From contig NZ_AQXL01000130.1 in assembly GCF_000376225.1 (NCBI RefSeq), forward strand, positions 1 to 64,000: DNA of 64,000 nt, written 5' to 3'. Below the pieces are notes generated by a model, which did not search any database, was not told where the DNA came from, and saw nothing but the letters and a program-made list of their open reading frames with translations. Within the stretch, counting starts at the first letter, position 1. Each line of letters starts with the position of its first letter. This document shows positions 1 to 7,923 of this stretch, in pieces. The stretch is from Effusibacillus pohliae DSM 22757. Lineage in GTDB: Bacteria; Bacillota; Bacilli; Tumebacillales; Effusibacillaceae. A program made the translations under genes and the position numbers.

Positions 1-1
1 C

Positions 2-70
2 ATCCAGGTCAGGAGCCTCACAAAATTGCATATAGGACTGGACATCAGCAAAGAGGGCGCTGTAACATGA
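2..70 (+). other. possible 3' end of an upstream gene
   Basis: One frame stays open from the window edge to a TGA at 68-70, giving about 22 residues ending in ISKEGAVT. A Rho-independent terminator follows at 110-159, which fits the end of a gene that starts outside the window. The fragment is too short to name. Nothing else gene-like is visible before the protease gene at 418. Confidence 0.25.
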
Positions 71-109
71 AGGCATAGTTATTGTTGTACCCGGTAACAA
101 CCGGGCACC

Positions 110-159
110 GGAAGAGAGACTCAGAGGCGGCCAACCTGCAGGGTCTCTCTTCCTTTTTT
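110..159 (+). terminator. Rho-independent terminator
   Basis: An 11-bp perfect stem (GGAAGAGAGAC at 110-120 with GTCTCTCTTCC at 143-153) is followed by six T. A small hairpin with a CCCGGT stem lies just before it at 90-105. It closes whatever gene ends near 70. Confidence 0.8.
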
Positions 160-169
160 CACCTCCGTA

Positions 170-209
170 ATGATTGTCGTTACGATACGGATCATGATAC
201 GACAATCAT
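170..209. repeat. 11-bp inverted repeat upstream of the protease gene
   Basis: ATGATTGTCGT (170-180) is exactly repeated in reverse complement at 199-209, with an 18-base spacer and no T-run. It could be an operator dyad or an RNA hairpin. It lies about 160 bp before the visible -10 box of the protease gene. Confidence 0.45.
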
Positions 210-238
210 CCGAAGAATCCTCCGACATTGAACATGAC

Positions 239-276
239 AAAAAACCGCTCACTCGCCGCCAAATAGCGTGAGCGGT
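239..276 (-). terminator. hairpin with terminator form on the minus strand
   Basis: ACCGCTCAC (244-252) pairs with GTGAGCGGT (268-276), and on the minus strand the stem is followed by six T (244-239). No leftward gene starts nearby, so it may stop antisense transcription or act only as a dyad. Confidence 0.4.
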
Positions 277-372
277 AACAGGATTGAACAACTCACAACC
301 ACTTTGTCAATTAGCCGAAAGTATGGGAGAAAAGTATACTTTCGTGTAATCCCTGGCACCCGTTTGTCCACC

Positions 373-378
373 TATAAT
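373..378 (+). promoter_or_regulatory. -10 box for the protease gene
   Basis: A perfect TATAAT lies 40 bp before the start codon. No good -35 element is seen at 16-18 bp, so the promoter may need an activator. The ribosome site GAGGGGG follows at 407-413. Confidence 0.4.
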
Positions 379-417
379 AGAATTATTCGATATATCATCA
401 TGCGATGAGGGGGATGA

Positions 418-2784
418 ATGTCGGTGAAAAACCATTTAATCAGTGCTTTCCTGACGTCGGTGCTGATCACCGTCCCGTTCGGGAGTGCAGGGCTTCCCCA
501 GCACCAGGCGTACGCGGCAAACGCTGTTGCAATCGACCCGAGTCTGCTGTCGAAGCTGGACAGCATGGGGGATGCGGACACGCTGAAGGTGATCCTCACC
601 TACAGCCAGCAGCCCACGCAGGACGATTTGAATACGCTAAAAGCGCTGGGCATTCCCGCAGGTACGGTGTTGCATGAGCTGCCGATGGTGATCGCAACGC
701 TGACGAAACTGCAGATCCAGAAGCTTGTACAGTCTTCGATTGCCAATTTGCAATCGGTTTATGCGGACAAACAGTTGCACTATTTCCTGGACAAGTCGGT
801 TGCACAGATCGGCGCTGCCAAAAACCGGACGACCCCCAGCATGGGATATTCCGGAAAAGGGGTTGGCGTTGCGGTCGTCGACAGCGGTATTGACGGTACG
901 CATCCCGATCTGAAATTCGGTTCCCGGGTGATCCAGAATGTGAAGGTCGTGGGGAATGAAACCGTTTCCGATTTTGTGGCGCCTTCCTATTTGGAAGGGG
1001 TTCCGGATACGGATAATGCGGGTGGGCATGGCACCCATGTTGCAGGCATCATCGGCGGAGACGGTACTGCCAGCGGCGGCAGGTATGAGGGAGTGGCACC
1101 CGCGGCCAACCTGATCGGCGTGTCGGCCGGGGCCACCCTGCTGATCACCGCTGCTGTGGAAGGGCTTGACTACGTATTAACCCACCAGTATCAATACAAC
1201 ATCAAAGTCGTGTCCAATTCTTGGGGTACAACCGGATCGTTCGATCCGAACGACCCGATCAACCAGGCGACCAAAATTCTGCACGACCGCGGGATTACAG
1301 TTGTGTTTGCCATGGGGAACGAGGGCCCTTCCGCCAATACGCAAAATCCCTATGCGGTCGCTCCCTGGGTGATCGGGGTGGCGGCGGGTACGAAAGACAC
1401 AGGGTTACTGGCCGATTTTTCATCGCGTGGGATTCGCGACGACGCTCTCTATCATCCGACGATCACAGCGCCCGGCGTCGATATCATTTCTGCTCGCGCC
1501 AAACAGAGTGTCCTGACTCCCTTGTCGGCAAGCAAGGATGCGGCGATGATACAGACCGCGTACCAGCCGTATTATACGACCATGAGCGGTACTTCCATGG
1601 CAACTCCGCACATCTCCGGAGTTGTGGCGCTGCTAACGGAAGCGAATCCGGCATTGACACCGGATCAGGTCAAACAGATACTAATGGACACGGCTACGCG
1701 CATGCCCGGCTATCAAGCGTTTGAAGTGGGAAGCGGCTTTGTCAACGCGTATGCGGCCATCGACAAGGCGCAGCATATGGAGCGCAATTATGGAGCGGTG
1801 CTGAACCAGACCTTCAATGCAAAATTCAAGGGATACGTGGATGCGCTCGATCCTACGGATACCGTGTGGGATCCGACGACACCAGTCACGTTCACAATGA
1901 ATGTAAACGACAATGCGGTCGTTTCCGATTTGACGATCGCTTGGGACAATCCGGCCAATCTGCTGCAGGTGATAGTAACCGCACCCGATGGCAGTTCAAA
2001 AGTCTACAGTGCCTATTTGCTTTCGGCCGTCTATGGCACCCAGACGTCCATCACGTTGCAAACGCCGCAGAAAGGAACCTGGAAAGTCGAAGTTTCGGGC
2101 TACCGGGGAACGATCGGGGTGCCGGACACGGTTCATTTTTCCTACCGCACGTATTACGGAACCTTTACGGGACTGAATGACGTGGCCGGAACGCCGTATG
2201 AATCGGCGATTCGTGCGGCAGTTTCGAAAAGGTTGATCGACTCCGCGAATGCAAACGAGTTTAAACCGGATCAATCGATTACCAAGGGGGAATTGGCCCG
2301 CTGGATCGCGTCCGATTTGGAAATCCGTCAGAATCTGACGCAGCCTGTTCCCTACAGTGACGTCTCCTCGTTCCTGGCGCCGTTTGTGGCGGCAGTCACT
2401 GCGAATGCGGCGCCGATGCGGGATATTTTCTGGACGGGCGGCAGTGTGATGAGCGCATGTTCCGCCACCCGGTTCGGTACAAACGACAAGATCACCCGTT
2501 CTCAGTTGGCGGTTGCACTGGTGAAAGCGATGGGATTGGACGAACTGGCCCGGCAGAATATGAACACCAAAACCTCATTTACCGATGATGACCAGATCCC
2601 GCCGGAAGATCGCGGCTACGTGGTGGTCGCAACGCAAAAAGGGATCATGAAAGGGTATGTCAACCAGTCGACAGTCGAAGGAGCCGCACCGACTTTCTCG
2701 TTCAGGCCGAATGAAACTGTTACTCGTGGGAGCTTGGCTTACAACCTGATGAACACCTACAATTTCTTCATGAGTGGCAAGTAA
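418..2784 (+). CDS. secreted subtilisin-like serine protease with SLH domains
   Basis: A 788-residue S8 family peptidase that should be exported and held at the cell surface. The N-terminus has a signal peptide (hydrophobic stretch around residues 8-24, likely cleavage near AYA-A), then a propeptide-like region. The catalytic triad is visible: Asp155 in VVDSGIDGTHPD, His204 in GGHGTHVAGI and Ser393 in GTSMATPHISG, with the oxyanion Asn in FAMGNEG. A beta-rich region follows, then about three SLH-like repeats from near residue 590 to the end, which normally bind pyruvylated secondary cell-wall polymer. ATG 418 follows GAGGGGG; GTG 424 is an alternative. The gene is monocistronic, with a terminator at 2809-2843. 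Substrate unknown. Confidence 0.9.
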   Translation: MSVKNHLISAFLTSVLITVPFGSAGLPQHQAYAANAVAIDPSLLSKLDSMGDADTLKVILTYSQQPTQDDLNTLKALGIPAGTVLHELPMVIATLTKLQIQKLVQSSIANLQSVYADKQLHYFLDKSVAQIGAAKNRTTPSMGYSGKGVGVAVVDSGIDGTHPDLKFGSRVIQNVKVVGNETVSDFVAPSYLEGVPDTDNAGGHGTHVAGIIGGDGTASGGRYEGVAPAANLIGVSAGATLLITAAVEGLDYVLTHQYQYNIKVVSNSWGTTGSFDPNDPINQATKILHDRGITVVFAMGNEGPSANTQNPYAVAPWVIGVAAGTKDTGLLADFSSRGIRDDALYHPTITAPGVDIISARAKQSVLTPLSASKDAAMIQTAYQPYYTTMSGTSMATPHISGVVALLTEANPALTPDQVKQILMDTATRMPGYQAFEVGSGFVNAYAAIDKAQHMERNYGAVLNQTFNAKFKGYVDALDPTDTVWDPTTPVTFTMNVNDNAVVSDLTIAWDNPANLLQVIVTAPDGSSKVYSAYLLSAVYGTQTSITLQTPQKGTWKVEVSGYRGTIGVPDTVHFSYRTYYGTFTGLNDVAGTPYESAIRAAVSKRLIDSANANEFKPDQSITKGELARWIASDLEIRQNLTQPVPYSDVSSFLAPFVAAVTANAAPMRDIFWTGGSVMSACSATRFGTNDKITRSQLAVALVKAMGLDELARQNMNTKTSFTDDDQIPPEDRGYVVVATQKGIMKGYVNQSTVEGAAPTFSFRPNETVTRGSLAYNLMNTYNFFMSGK

Positions 2785-2808
2785 CGGTGAGGAGGCACAA
2801 TCTGCAGA

Positions 2809-2843
2809 GGAGGAAGCGGTCAATGCTTCCTCCTTGATTTTTT
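2809..2843 (+). terminator. terminator of the protease gene
   Basis: GGAGGAAGC (2809-2817) pairs with GCTTCCTCC (2825-2833), followed by a T-run at 2838-2843. A second short hairpin (GGGAT/ATCCC) with five T lies at 2865-2883. Confidence 0.75.
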
Positions 2844-2898
2844 CAGCAGTATTGTCTGCAGCACGGGATCTGCATCCCTTTTTGAAGGTCCTGTGGTT

Positions 2899-3579
2899 TC
2901 ATGTCTGATTCAACGGAATTGCGCGGTTGGGGGCTCCCCATTTTTCTTCAAACACGAGTTCCGCCAGCGGAATCCGATCGCGCCATCCCGCCGATTCCAG
3001 CAACGGCCGGTTTGGAAATGCCTCCACATATCCCAGCGAGATGAGGCCCACCGGGTCGATGTGCGGCGGAATGTCGAGGATGTGGCGGATGTCCTGTTTT
3101 TTGAAAATCGACACCCAGCCCATCGCGATTCCTTCTGCCCGCGCGGCCAGCCACATGTTCTGGATGGCGCAGGAAACGGAAAAAACGTCCGTTTCCGGAA
3201 TCGAGTTGCGGCCCAGCACGTGCCGGCCGCCGCGGGTCGGATCGCAGGTGACGCAGATCGTCAAGGGCGCCTGGAGGATGCCTTCCACTTTCAGCTTGAG
3301 ATACAGATCCTGCCGTTCGTCCTCGAAATGGAGCGATGCGGCGAGGCGCTCCCGGTCCACTGCATCCCGCAGTTGCTGCTTCACCTCCTGCGAACGGATG
3401 AGAATAAAGTTCCAGGGTTGCATAAAGCCCACCGATGGCGCATGATGGCCGGCGTCGAGGATGCGGGCGACCGCCGCTTCATCCAGCGGGTCCGGCAGAA
3501 AACTGCGGATGTCCCGTCTTTCGTAAATCGCTCTGTAAACGGCGGCTCGTTCTTCCGGGCTGAAAGCGTGGCGGCTCAT
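2899..3579 (-). CDS. bluB: 5,6-dimethylbenzimidazole synthase (BluB, nitroreductase fold)
   Basis: A 226-residue flavin enzyme of the nitroreductase superfamily. BluB breaks down FMNH2 with O2 to 5,6-dimethylbenzimidazole, the lower ligand of B12. Family features seen: RRDIRSF near the N-terminus, the HHAPSVGFMQPWNF segment, and GWVSIFK followed by PVGLISLGY. The ATG at 3577-3579 follows a strong AGGAGGAGAG site; an in-frame extension upstream has no such support. It is the last gene of the leftward cobK-pduO-bluB unit, 37 bp after pduO, and so lies under the riboswitch at 5242-5398. Its need for oxygen contrasts with the cobalt-early ring pathway encoded next door. Confidence 0.88.
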   Translation of the reverse strand: MSRHAFSPEERAAVYRAIYERRDIRSFLPDPLDEAAVARILDAGHHAPSVGFMQPWNFILIRSQEVKQQLRDAVDRERLAASLHFEDERQDLYLKLKVEGILQAPLTICVTCDPTRGGRHVLGRNSIPETDVFSVSCAIQNMWLAARAEGIAMGWVSIFKKQDIRHILDIPPHIDPVGLISLGYVEAFPNRPLLESAGWRDRIPLAELVFEEKWGAPNRAIPLNQT

Positions 3580-3616
3580 TGTGTCTCTCCTCCTGCTGGG
3601 TGCAATGTGTGGCGTT

Positions 3617-4300
3617 TCATGATGTCTCTCCTCCTGTCGGGGACTCGGCTGGGGTTGCGGTATCGGGGGAATACGCTGGGCTGGAACCTGTACAAGCTGT
3701 TTCCGCCGATTCCCTACCACTGTTTTGGCCCATCGCGTGCCGGAACACGTTGCGCGACCGTTGGTACTCCCGGTCGGAGCGTCCGCAGCGTGCGTTCGCT
3801 GCGCGGGCCATCGCAAAAAACAGGTCCGACAGCCGGTTCAAATAGCGCAGGCATTCCGGGTTGACCGGTTCCGTTTGGGAAAGGGCCACTACCCGCCGTT
3901 CCGCCCTGCGGGTGACCGTCCGGCAGATGTGCAGCTTGGCGGCGGGTCGGGAGCCGCCCGGCACGATAAATTTTTTCACGGGTACCGCCTGTTTCAGATA
4001 GTGATCGATCAGCGGTTCCAGCCGCTCCACCATGCCGGCTGACACCTTGTACGGGCGCACTTCGCCGACGGTGGCCAGGTCGCTGCCCACGTCAAACAAC
4101 TCTTGTTGGATGTCCTGCAGCACATCCGCCATATCCTGCAGGTCGACCGGCCATTCTTCCAGCAAAGCCAGGGCGTCGCCGACAAACGAATTGGCCTCGT
4201 CGACCGTGCCGTACGCCTCGACCCGCAGGTCGTGTTTGCTGCGGCGATCGCCGACGAGCGCCGTCGTCCCCTGGTCACCGCTGCGCGTGTAAATGCTCAT
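3617..4300 (-). CDS. pduO: PduO-type ATP:cob(I)alamin adenosyltransferase
   Basis: Transfers the 5'-deoxyadenosyl group of ATP to cob(I)alamin or a cob(I)inamide precursor. The N-terminal YTRSGDQGTTAL and AYGTVDEANSFVG motifs and the RTVTRRAERRVVAL segment are diagnostic. It has 227 residues; the last 35 or so, after FRHAMGQ, are a low-complexity Ser/Thr/Pro tail beyond the usual family end. The start overlaps the 3' end of cobK by 26 bp, so the two are probably translationally coupled; AAGGAGGCGG precedes the ATG. Confidence 0.9.
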   Translation of the reverse strand: MSIYTRSGDQGTTALVGDRRSKHDLRVEAYGTVDEANSFVGDALALLEEWPVDLQDMADVLQDIQQELFDVGSDLATVGEVRPYKVSAGMVERLEPLIDHYLKQAVPVKKFIVPGGSRPAAKLHICRTVTRRAERRVVALSQTEPVNPECLRYLNRLSDLFFAMARAANARCGRSDREYQRSRNVFRHAMGQNSGRESAETACTGSSPAYSPDTATPAESPTGGETS

Positions 4301-5066
4301 GCGGAACCGCCTCCTTGATCGCCCGAATCAGATCATCGGCCGCTTCATACACCCGCCCGTAGTCGATGCCCGGCCGGCAGATGACAATCACGTGCACCCC
4401 GTTGTCTAACGCCGCTTTCACCTTTTCCTGGACGGAACCTTCCGCACCGGACTCCTTGGTGATCACCGTGGTCACCCCGTAATGGCGGTAGAATGCAGCA
4501 TTCAGTTCTTCCGAAAACGGCCCCTGCATCGCCACGATGTTTTTTTGCGGAATGCCCAGTTCGGCGCATTTTCGCATGTTGTCTTCCGTCGGCAGCATGC
4601 GGGCGATCAGCCGGATGCCTTCGACTCCGTTTAACACCTCGACAAAAATGGGCAGGGTTTTCGAGCCGGTCGTCAGGAAAATCGTGCCTTTTCGCTGCAA
4701 CGCCGCCTCCGCCGCCTCCCGGTAATCGCGGACATAGGTGATCAACGGATGGTCGGACAGAATCGAGCCGGGCCGTTCGTAACGAAAATAGGGAATCTCC
4801 GCCGCCGCGGCCGCCTGTATCGCGTTTTGCGATGCGATTTCGGCAAACGGATGGCTGGCGTCGACGATCGCGGCCGCCTGTTCGTGGTGAATCAGTTCAA
4901 TCATCTCATCGGACGTTTTGCGACCGACCGTCACGGCCAGCCCCGCTTCCCTAAGCGATTCGGCCGCCGATTCGGTGACAACCGACGCGAGCAGCGGATA
5001 TCCCTGCGCCTGCAGTTTGACTGCCAATTCGCGGGCATCGCTGGTGCCCGCCAAAAAGAAAATCAT
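4275..5066 (-). CDS. cobK: precorrin-6A / cobalt-precorrin-6A reductase (CobK/CbiJ)
   Basis: A 263-residue NAD(P)H-dependent reductase that reduces the corrin macrocycle at C18/C19. It starts with the typical FFLAGTSDARELA motif and contains IVDASHPFA and TGSKTLP, both hallmarks of the family. The ATG at 5064-5066 sits behind GGGGGGAG; longer in-frame forms would run back into the riboswitch expression platform and are rejected. It is the first gene of the leftward unit. The terminator hairpin at 5082-5108 lies only 16 bases before the start codon, so the riboswitch can control it by termination and possibly by hiding the ribosome site. In the cobalt-early pathway it acts between CbiD and CbiE/T, whose genes are in the divergent unit. 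Confidence 0.9.
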   Translation of the reverse strand: MIFFLAGTSDARELAVKLQAQGYPLLASVVTESAAESLREAGLAVTVGRKTSDEMIELIHHEQAAAIVDASHPFAEIASQNAIQAAAAAEIPYFRYERPGSILSDHPLITYVRDYREAAEAALQRKGTIFLTTGSKTLPIFVEVLNGVEGIRLIARMLPTEDNMRKCAELGIPQKNIVAMQGPFSEELNAAFYRHYGVTTVITKESGAEGSVQEKVKAALDNGVHVIVICRPGIDYGRVYEAADDLIRAIKEAVPHEHLHAQR

Positions 5067-5081
5067 GATACTCCCCCCAAC

Positions 5082-5108
5082 AAAAATTCCCCTCGCCAGG
5101 GAGGGGAA
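5082..5108 (-). terminator. riboswitch-controlled terminator before cobK
   Basis: On the minus strand TTCCCCTC pairs with GAGGGGAA (8 bp, 6-base loop) and five T follow. It lies between the B12 aptamer and the cobK start, as expected for an expression platform that stops transcription when cobalamin is bound. Confidence 0.75.
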
Positions 5109-5241
5109 GGGCACGGCAGGACGGATCCAGCAGCCAAGCATGGACAGCTTGCCGTCTCGCGTGACACCTCCCCATCTCCCGTAGGTGCGATCATGCCGGT
5201 GAAGCGCGTGGCTGTCACCGACACGATTTCGCGGTGCCGTT

Positions 5242-5398
5242 GGAACAGGCAGGTCTCCTGGCTTCGAATCATCATCCTGCACTCCCTTCCCAAGCATATG
5301 CCCAGTGGATTGCGCGCAGGACTCTTCGTTACAGTGGCGGGACCGCGGTGGATTTGCACCACACTTCCCTTTTCACCCCGGATCCGGGGACCTGTTCC
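5242..5398 (-). ncRNA. cobalamin riboswitch controlling cobK-pduO-bluB
   Basis: On the minus strand the conserved core GGTGCAAATCC...GGTCCCGCCACTGT is followed by a B12 box, AGCCAGGAGACCTGCC. P1 is closed by 8 bp (CCTGTTCC at 5391-5398 against GGAACAGG at 5242-5249, plus-strand sense). A terminator hairpin lies downstream. Confidence 0.93.
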
Positions 5399-5510
5399 CG
5401 AACTGTTCAATTTTTGTGTTGCTTTGATGTATTCGGAGTGGCAGGCAGAAAATCCTTCCGCCCGAACATTTTTTTTGATCATGGACGATCAACTCGGCGT
5501 TGCCTTTGGA

Positions 5511-5575
5511 TTGGGGCCCCGGCAAAGTACTCGGACTAGGCTTCGAAGCGATGCGACACTTTGCGGGGTGATGTG
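5511..5575. repeat. structured dispersed repeat, copy A
   Basis: About 65 bp that closely matches 34442-34506. The outer stem is CCCC plus GCAAAGT paired with ACTTTGC plus GGGG. It encloses ACTCGGA and a small GCT/AGC hairpin with loop TCGA. In the other copy the G-C pair next to AAAGT is a C-G pair, which suggests the fold is maintained. It lies in the cobK leader region, upstream of the aptamer. Confidence 0.6.
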
Positions 5576-5654
5576 GCGGCCACTCTGACTGTTGCTTGGT
5601 ACGACAACTCTCGCTTTATCTGATGCTTGCTTTTATTACCCATATGTTCACTCC

Positions 5655-5682
5655 ATTATAAATATTCTGAAAAATATCTTGA
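5655..5682 (-). promoter_or_regulatory. candidate promoter for the cobK riboswitch transcript
   Basis: On the minus strand TCAAGA is followed after 16 bp by a perfect TATAAT. The -35 is weak. Transcription from here would read the repeat copy A and then the aptamer. Confidence 0.35.
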
Positions 5683-5732
5683 CTGTCCAGCATATTATAC
5701 CACAGGGAAACGATGTAAAGGGGTTTGCGGCA

Positions 5733-5947
5733 ATGATGATGTTGGTCGCAGGAGTGCTGGCAACCTCGTGGGGCCTGCTTGATGTTTGGATCCTGGCTTC
5801 CAAACGGTGGACGTCATCCTCGGAATCCTCACCTACCGCGTGTTTACCCGCGGCATGCTGCGAACAGCGGAAAATCAGGTGCGGCAGGGCGCACTTGTCT
5901 GGATGTATCGTGGGCGATTCAAATTGGGTATGGACAAACTTTCCTGA
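5733..5947 (+). pseudogene. possible frameshifted small membrane-protein gene
   Basis: From ATG 5733 (behind AAAGGGG) one frame gives a hydrophobic start, MMMLVAGVLATSWGLLDV. From about 5790 a different frame becomes protein-like: VDVILGILTYRVFTRG, then RTAENQVRQGALVWM, ending at TGA 5945-5947. The switch between frames looks like a one-base indel in a gene of about 70 codons. Alternatively only the second part is a small gene starting at GTG 5807 (46 codons). Family not recognised. It lies between the two divergent riboswitches. Confidence 0.35.
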
Positions 5948-6011
5948 CACCCCGTATACTGGACACGAATATTGAATTTTTGCAAGGCATACAATTGCAT
6001 AGCGAACTCGT

Positions 6012-6211
6012 CTAGGTGCCCCAGATCGCTGGGGGTAACAGGGAATCGGGTGCAAGTCCCGAGCGGTCCCGCCACTGTAACCGGCGAGCTCTCTTTCATC
6101 GATGCCACTCGAACGGTCGGCACGGCTGTCAAACGGCTGTGCCCGCGATCGGTTCGCACCGTCGGGGAAGGCGAAAGAGCGTGATGACCCGGAAGCCAGG
6201 AGACCTACCTA
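6012..6211 (+). ncRNA. cobalamin riboswitch controlling the cbi operon
   Basis: Textbook elements in order: P1 strand CTAGGT (6012-6017), GGGTGCAAGTCCC, GCGGTCCCGCCACTGTAA, a long variable arm, then the B12 box AAGCCAGGAGACCTACC and the returning P1 strand ACCTAG (6206-6211). It controls the rightward unit that starts with cbtB. Confidence 0.95.
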
Positions 6212-6313
6212 GTTGCGAGCACACCGCAAGGTACCTTCGAGGAAAAGGTACGGTGTTGGAAGTGGATGCCTGCTGCCCGAGCAGTGGCTGTGCAGGTTTG
6301 CCCTGCTTTTGCA

Positions 6314-6340
6314 CCTCAGCCTTTCCGGCTGGGGTTTTTT
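6314..6340 (+). terminator. riboswitch-controlled terminator before cbtB
   Basis: CCTCAGCC (6314-6321) pairs with GGCTGGGG (6327-6334), followed by six T. A separate GTACCTT/AAGGTAC hairpin lies at about 6230-6252. It sits between the aptamer and the first gene, so it is probably the regulated stop. Confidence 0.75.
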
Positions 6341-6431
6341 GTTGGTGGTGTGCGCAGTGTCAAACGTTCAGGCATGCGGGGGACGGCTTAGCACTCGGCA
6401 AAGAGGCCTGACGGAGAGGGAGGTGAGACAG

Positions 6432-6629
6432 ATGAGCACCCTGGTGCAAAAATATGTCGCTTTGCAGACAAGTCCTGCAGTCGCCAAAAGCTTATATGTG
6501 TTGCAATGGATTCTGCTGATCGCCTGGATTCCGGTTACGCTGTACGGTCTGTTCTTTTCTCCGATTGCCGCGTTGCATGACGCGGTGCACCCGGCCCGCC
6601 ACGGGGTAACGATCGTGCCCTGCCACTAA
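6432..6629 (+). CDS. cbtB: CbtB-like cobalt transporter subunit
   Basis: A 65-residue protein with one membrane helix (about residues 20-45) and a His-rich C-terminus, HDAVHPARHGVTIVPCH. That matches the CbtB signature: a helix followed by a histidine motif ending in PCH. CbtB proteins are found under B12 riboswitches, usually with CbtA, and are predicted to take up cobalt. ATG 6432 follows GGAGGGAGGTGAG. It is the first gene after the riboswitch. No CbtA lies next to it; the following gene is a different membrane protein that may take that place. Confidence 0.7.
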   Translation: MSTLVQKYVALQTSPAVAKSLYVLQWILLIAWIPVTLYGLFFSPIAALHDAVHPARHGVTIVPCH

Positions 6630-6746
6630 ACGTTGCCCGACAGTCCCCCGCATGCCTGAGGGTTTGAAAGACCGGTTCGCGCGTGCAGGATGCATACAGA
6701 ACGTTTGTCAGATGTCAGATTCGGTTCGGTAAAGGAGTTTTTGTTC

Positions 6747-7886
6747 ATGAAAAAATATTGGTTTCGCTTCTCGGTTTTACTGGTTCTACCGTTTTTGATC
6801 ATCGGCGCCGTGATGTTTGGCGTGGCGATTTTGGAAAGTTACGAGGAAAAAGGGGAGTTTCTGGTGCCCGAACGGCCGCCGGCGCATGAACTGGCCCGTG
6901 TCTCCTACCAGTTTGTCGATCCTGCCACCAAGCAGCCGCTGCATGACGTATCGGTGCATGTGGAAATCGAGAAAACAAAAGCGCTCAATCCCTGGCTGTA
7001 TGTGGGTTACCTGCGGGAGGACCATCAGGGAATCGGCCTCGTGCAGGTGATGGATCTGCATCTGTACAATGGCAAGCTGGAGCTCGACACGAACTTCTGG
7101 GACGCGGGTTCCTATGTGATCGCCTTGCACGCCGCCGCTCCCGGCCTGCAGCAGCCGATCGACGCCAAAATTCCGGTCGAGGTGAGAGTGCCGCTGGGCC
7201 AGTTGATCCGCACCTTCGCTCTGTTTGTGGCGATTTTTGTAGCGGCGGTGGCCAGCGGGTATGTCGGCGGATCGCTGGAAAATCCGTTCCGTAAAAAACA
7301 GGCGACTGCAGCGGTGTTGCGCAGGTCTTCCACCGTCAGCCTGCTCGCATTGGCGGTTGCCGGTAGTTTGCTGGCCCATCCAAAATTCGCCTGGGCGCAC
7401 GGACACGGTACGCCATCCAGTCCGCCGCAAACCGTTTCGTTGGCCAACCAGCAGATCCGGGCCGAGTTGAAAGTCAATCCGGCGGAACCGGTGCAAAAAG
7501 GAGCACCGGCCCATTTTGCCATCGAGCTGCGGGATGCCAAAACCGGACAGCCGATGCACGGGCTTGACGCGTCCGTCTCGTTGTACCACGTGGATGACAA
7601 CCTGACGATGTTCGCGACACGCACACAAATTCCCGACGGTCTGCTGGAATTCGACTACGCGTTTCCCGATACGGCCGAATACAAGGTCGTGCTGCACGCT
7701 GCGCCGGATTCGCCGCAATCGTCCTTGCGGGCGCCGTTTGACGGCGAGTTCACATTTGAAGTGCCGCCCGTGGATCCAAGCCCGGTGGCCCAACTTCGCG
7801 CCGGGATGCTGATGCTGGCAACCGTTATCGCGGGCCTGGCGCTGGGGGCCCTGGCCGGCAGGCGCAGCAGAATGGCCGCTGTGTAG
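6747..7886 (+). CDS. membrane protein with two beta-sandwich-like domains, B12-riboswitch regulated
   Basis: A 379-residue protein of no family I can name. Seen: an N-terminal membrane helix (residues 8-28), a first extracytoplasmic domain (about 45-155), a helix (about 160-180), another hydrophobic segment near LLALAVAGSLLAHPKFAWA, then HGHGTP, a second domain (about 230-345) and a C-terminal helix followed by RRSRM. Both domains have repeated strand patterns of the kind seen in YtkA-like/Ig-like modules (SVHVEIEK, DAGSYVIALHA; ASVSLYHVDD, DTAEYKVVLHA), which suggests internal duplication. ATG 6747 follows AAAGGAG. Its place between cbtB and cbiC suggests a role in cobalt or corrinoid handling, which is inference. 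Confidence 0.75.
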   Translation: MKKYWFRFSVLLVLPFLIIGAVMFGVAILESYEEKGEFLVPERPPAHELARVSYQFVDPATKQPLHDVSVHVEIEKTKALNPWLYVGYLREDHQGIGLVQVMDLHLYNGKLELDTNFWDAGSYVIALHAAAPGLQQPIDAKIPVEVRVPLGQLIRTFALFVAIFVAAVASGYVGGSLENPFRKKQATAAVLRRSSTVSLLALAVAGSLLAHPKFAWAHGHGTPSSPPQTVSLANQQIRAELKVNPAEPVQKGAPAHFAIELRDAKTGQPMHGLDASVSLYHVDDNLTMFATRTQIPDGLLEFDYAFPDTAEYKVVLHAAPDSPQSSLRAPFDGEFTFEVPPVDPSPVAQLRAGMLMLATVIAGLALGALAGRRSRMAAV

Positions 7887-7923
7887 AAAACAACAAAGGC
7901 ATACGAGCGAAGGAGTGATTTTG

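Noticed and set aside
5063-5240. cobK start upstream of 5066 within the riboswitch leader
   Set aside because: The frame is open back to about 5297, but it would include the terminator hairpin and B12 box; ATG 5064-5066 has its own ribosome site and the family N-terminus.
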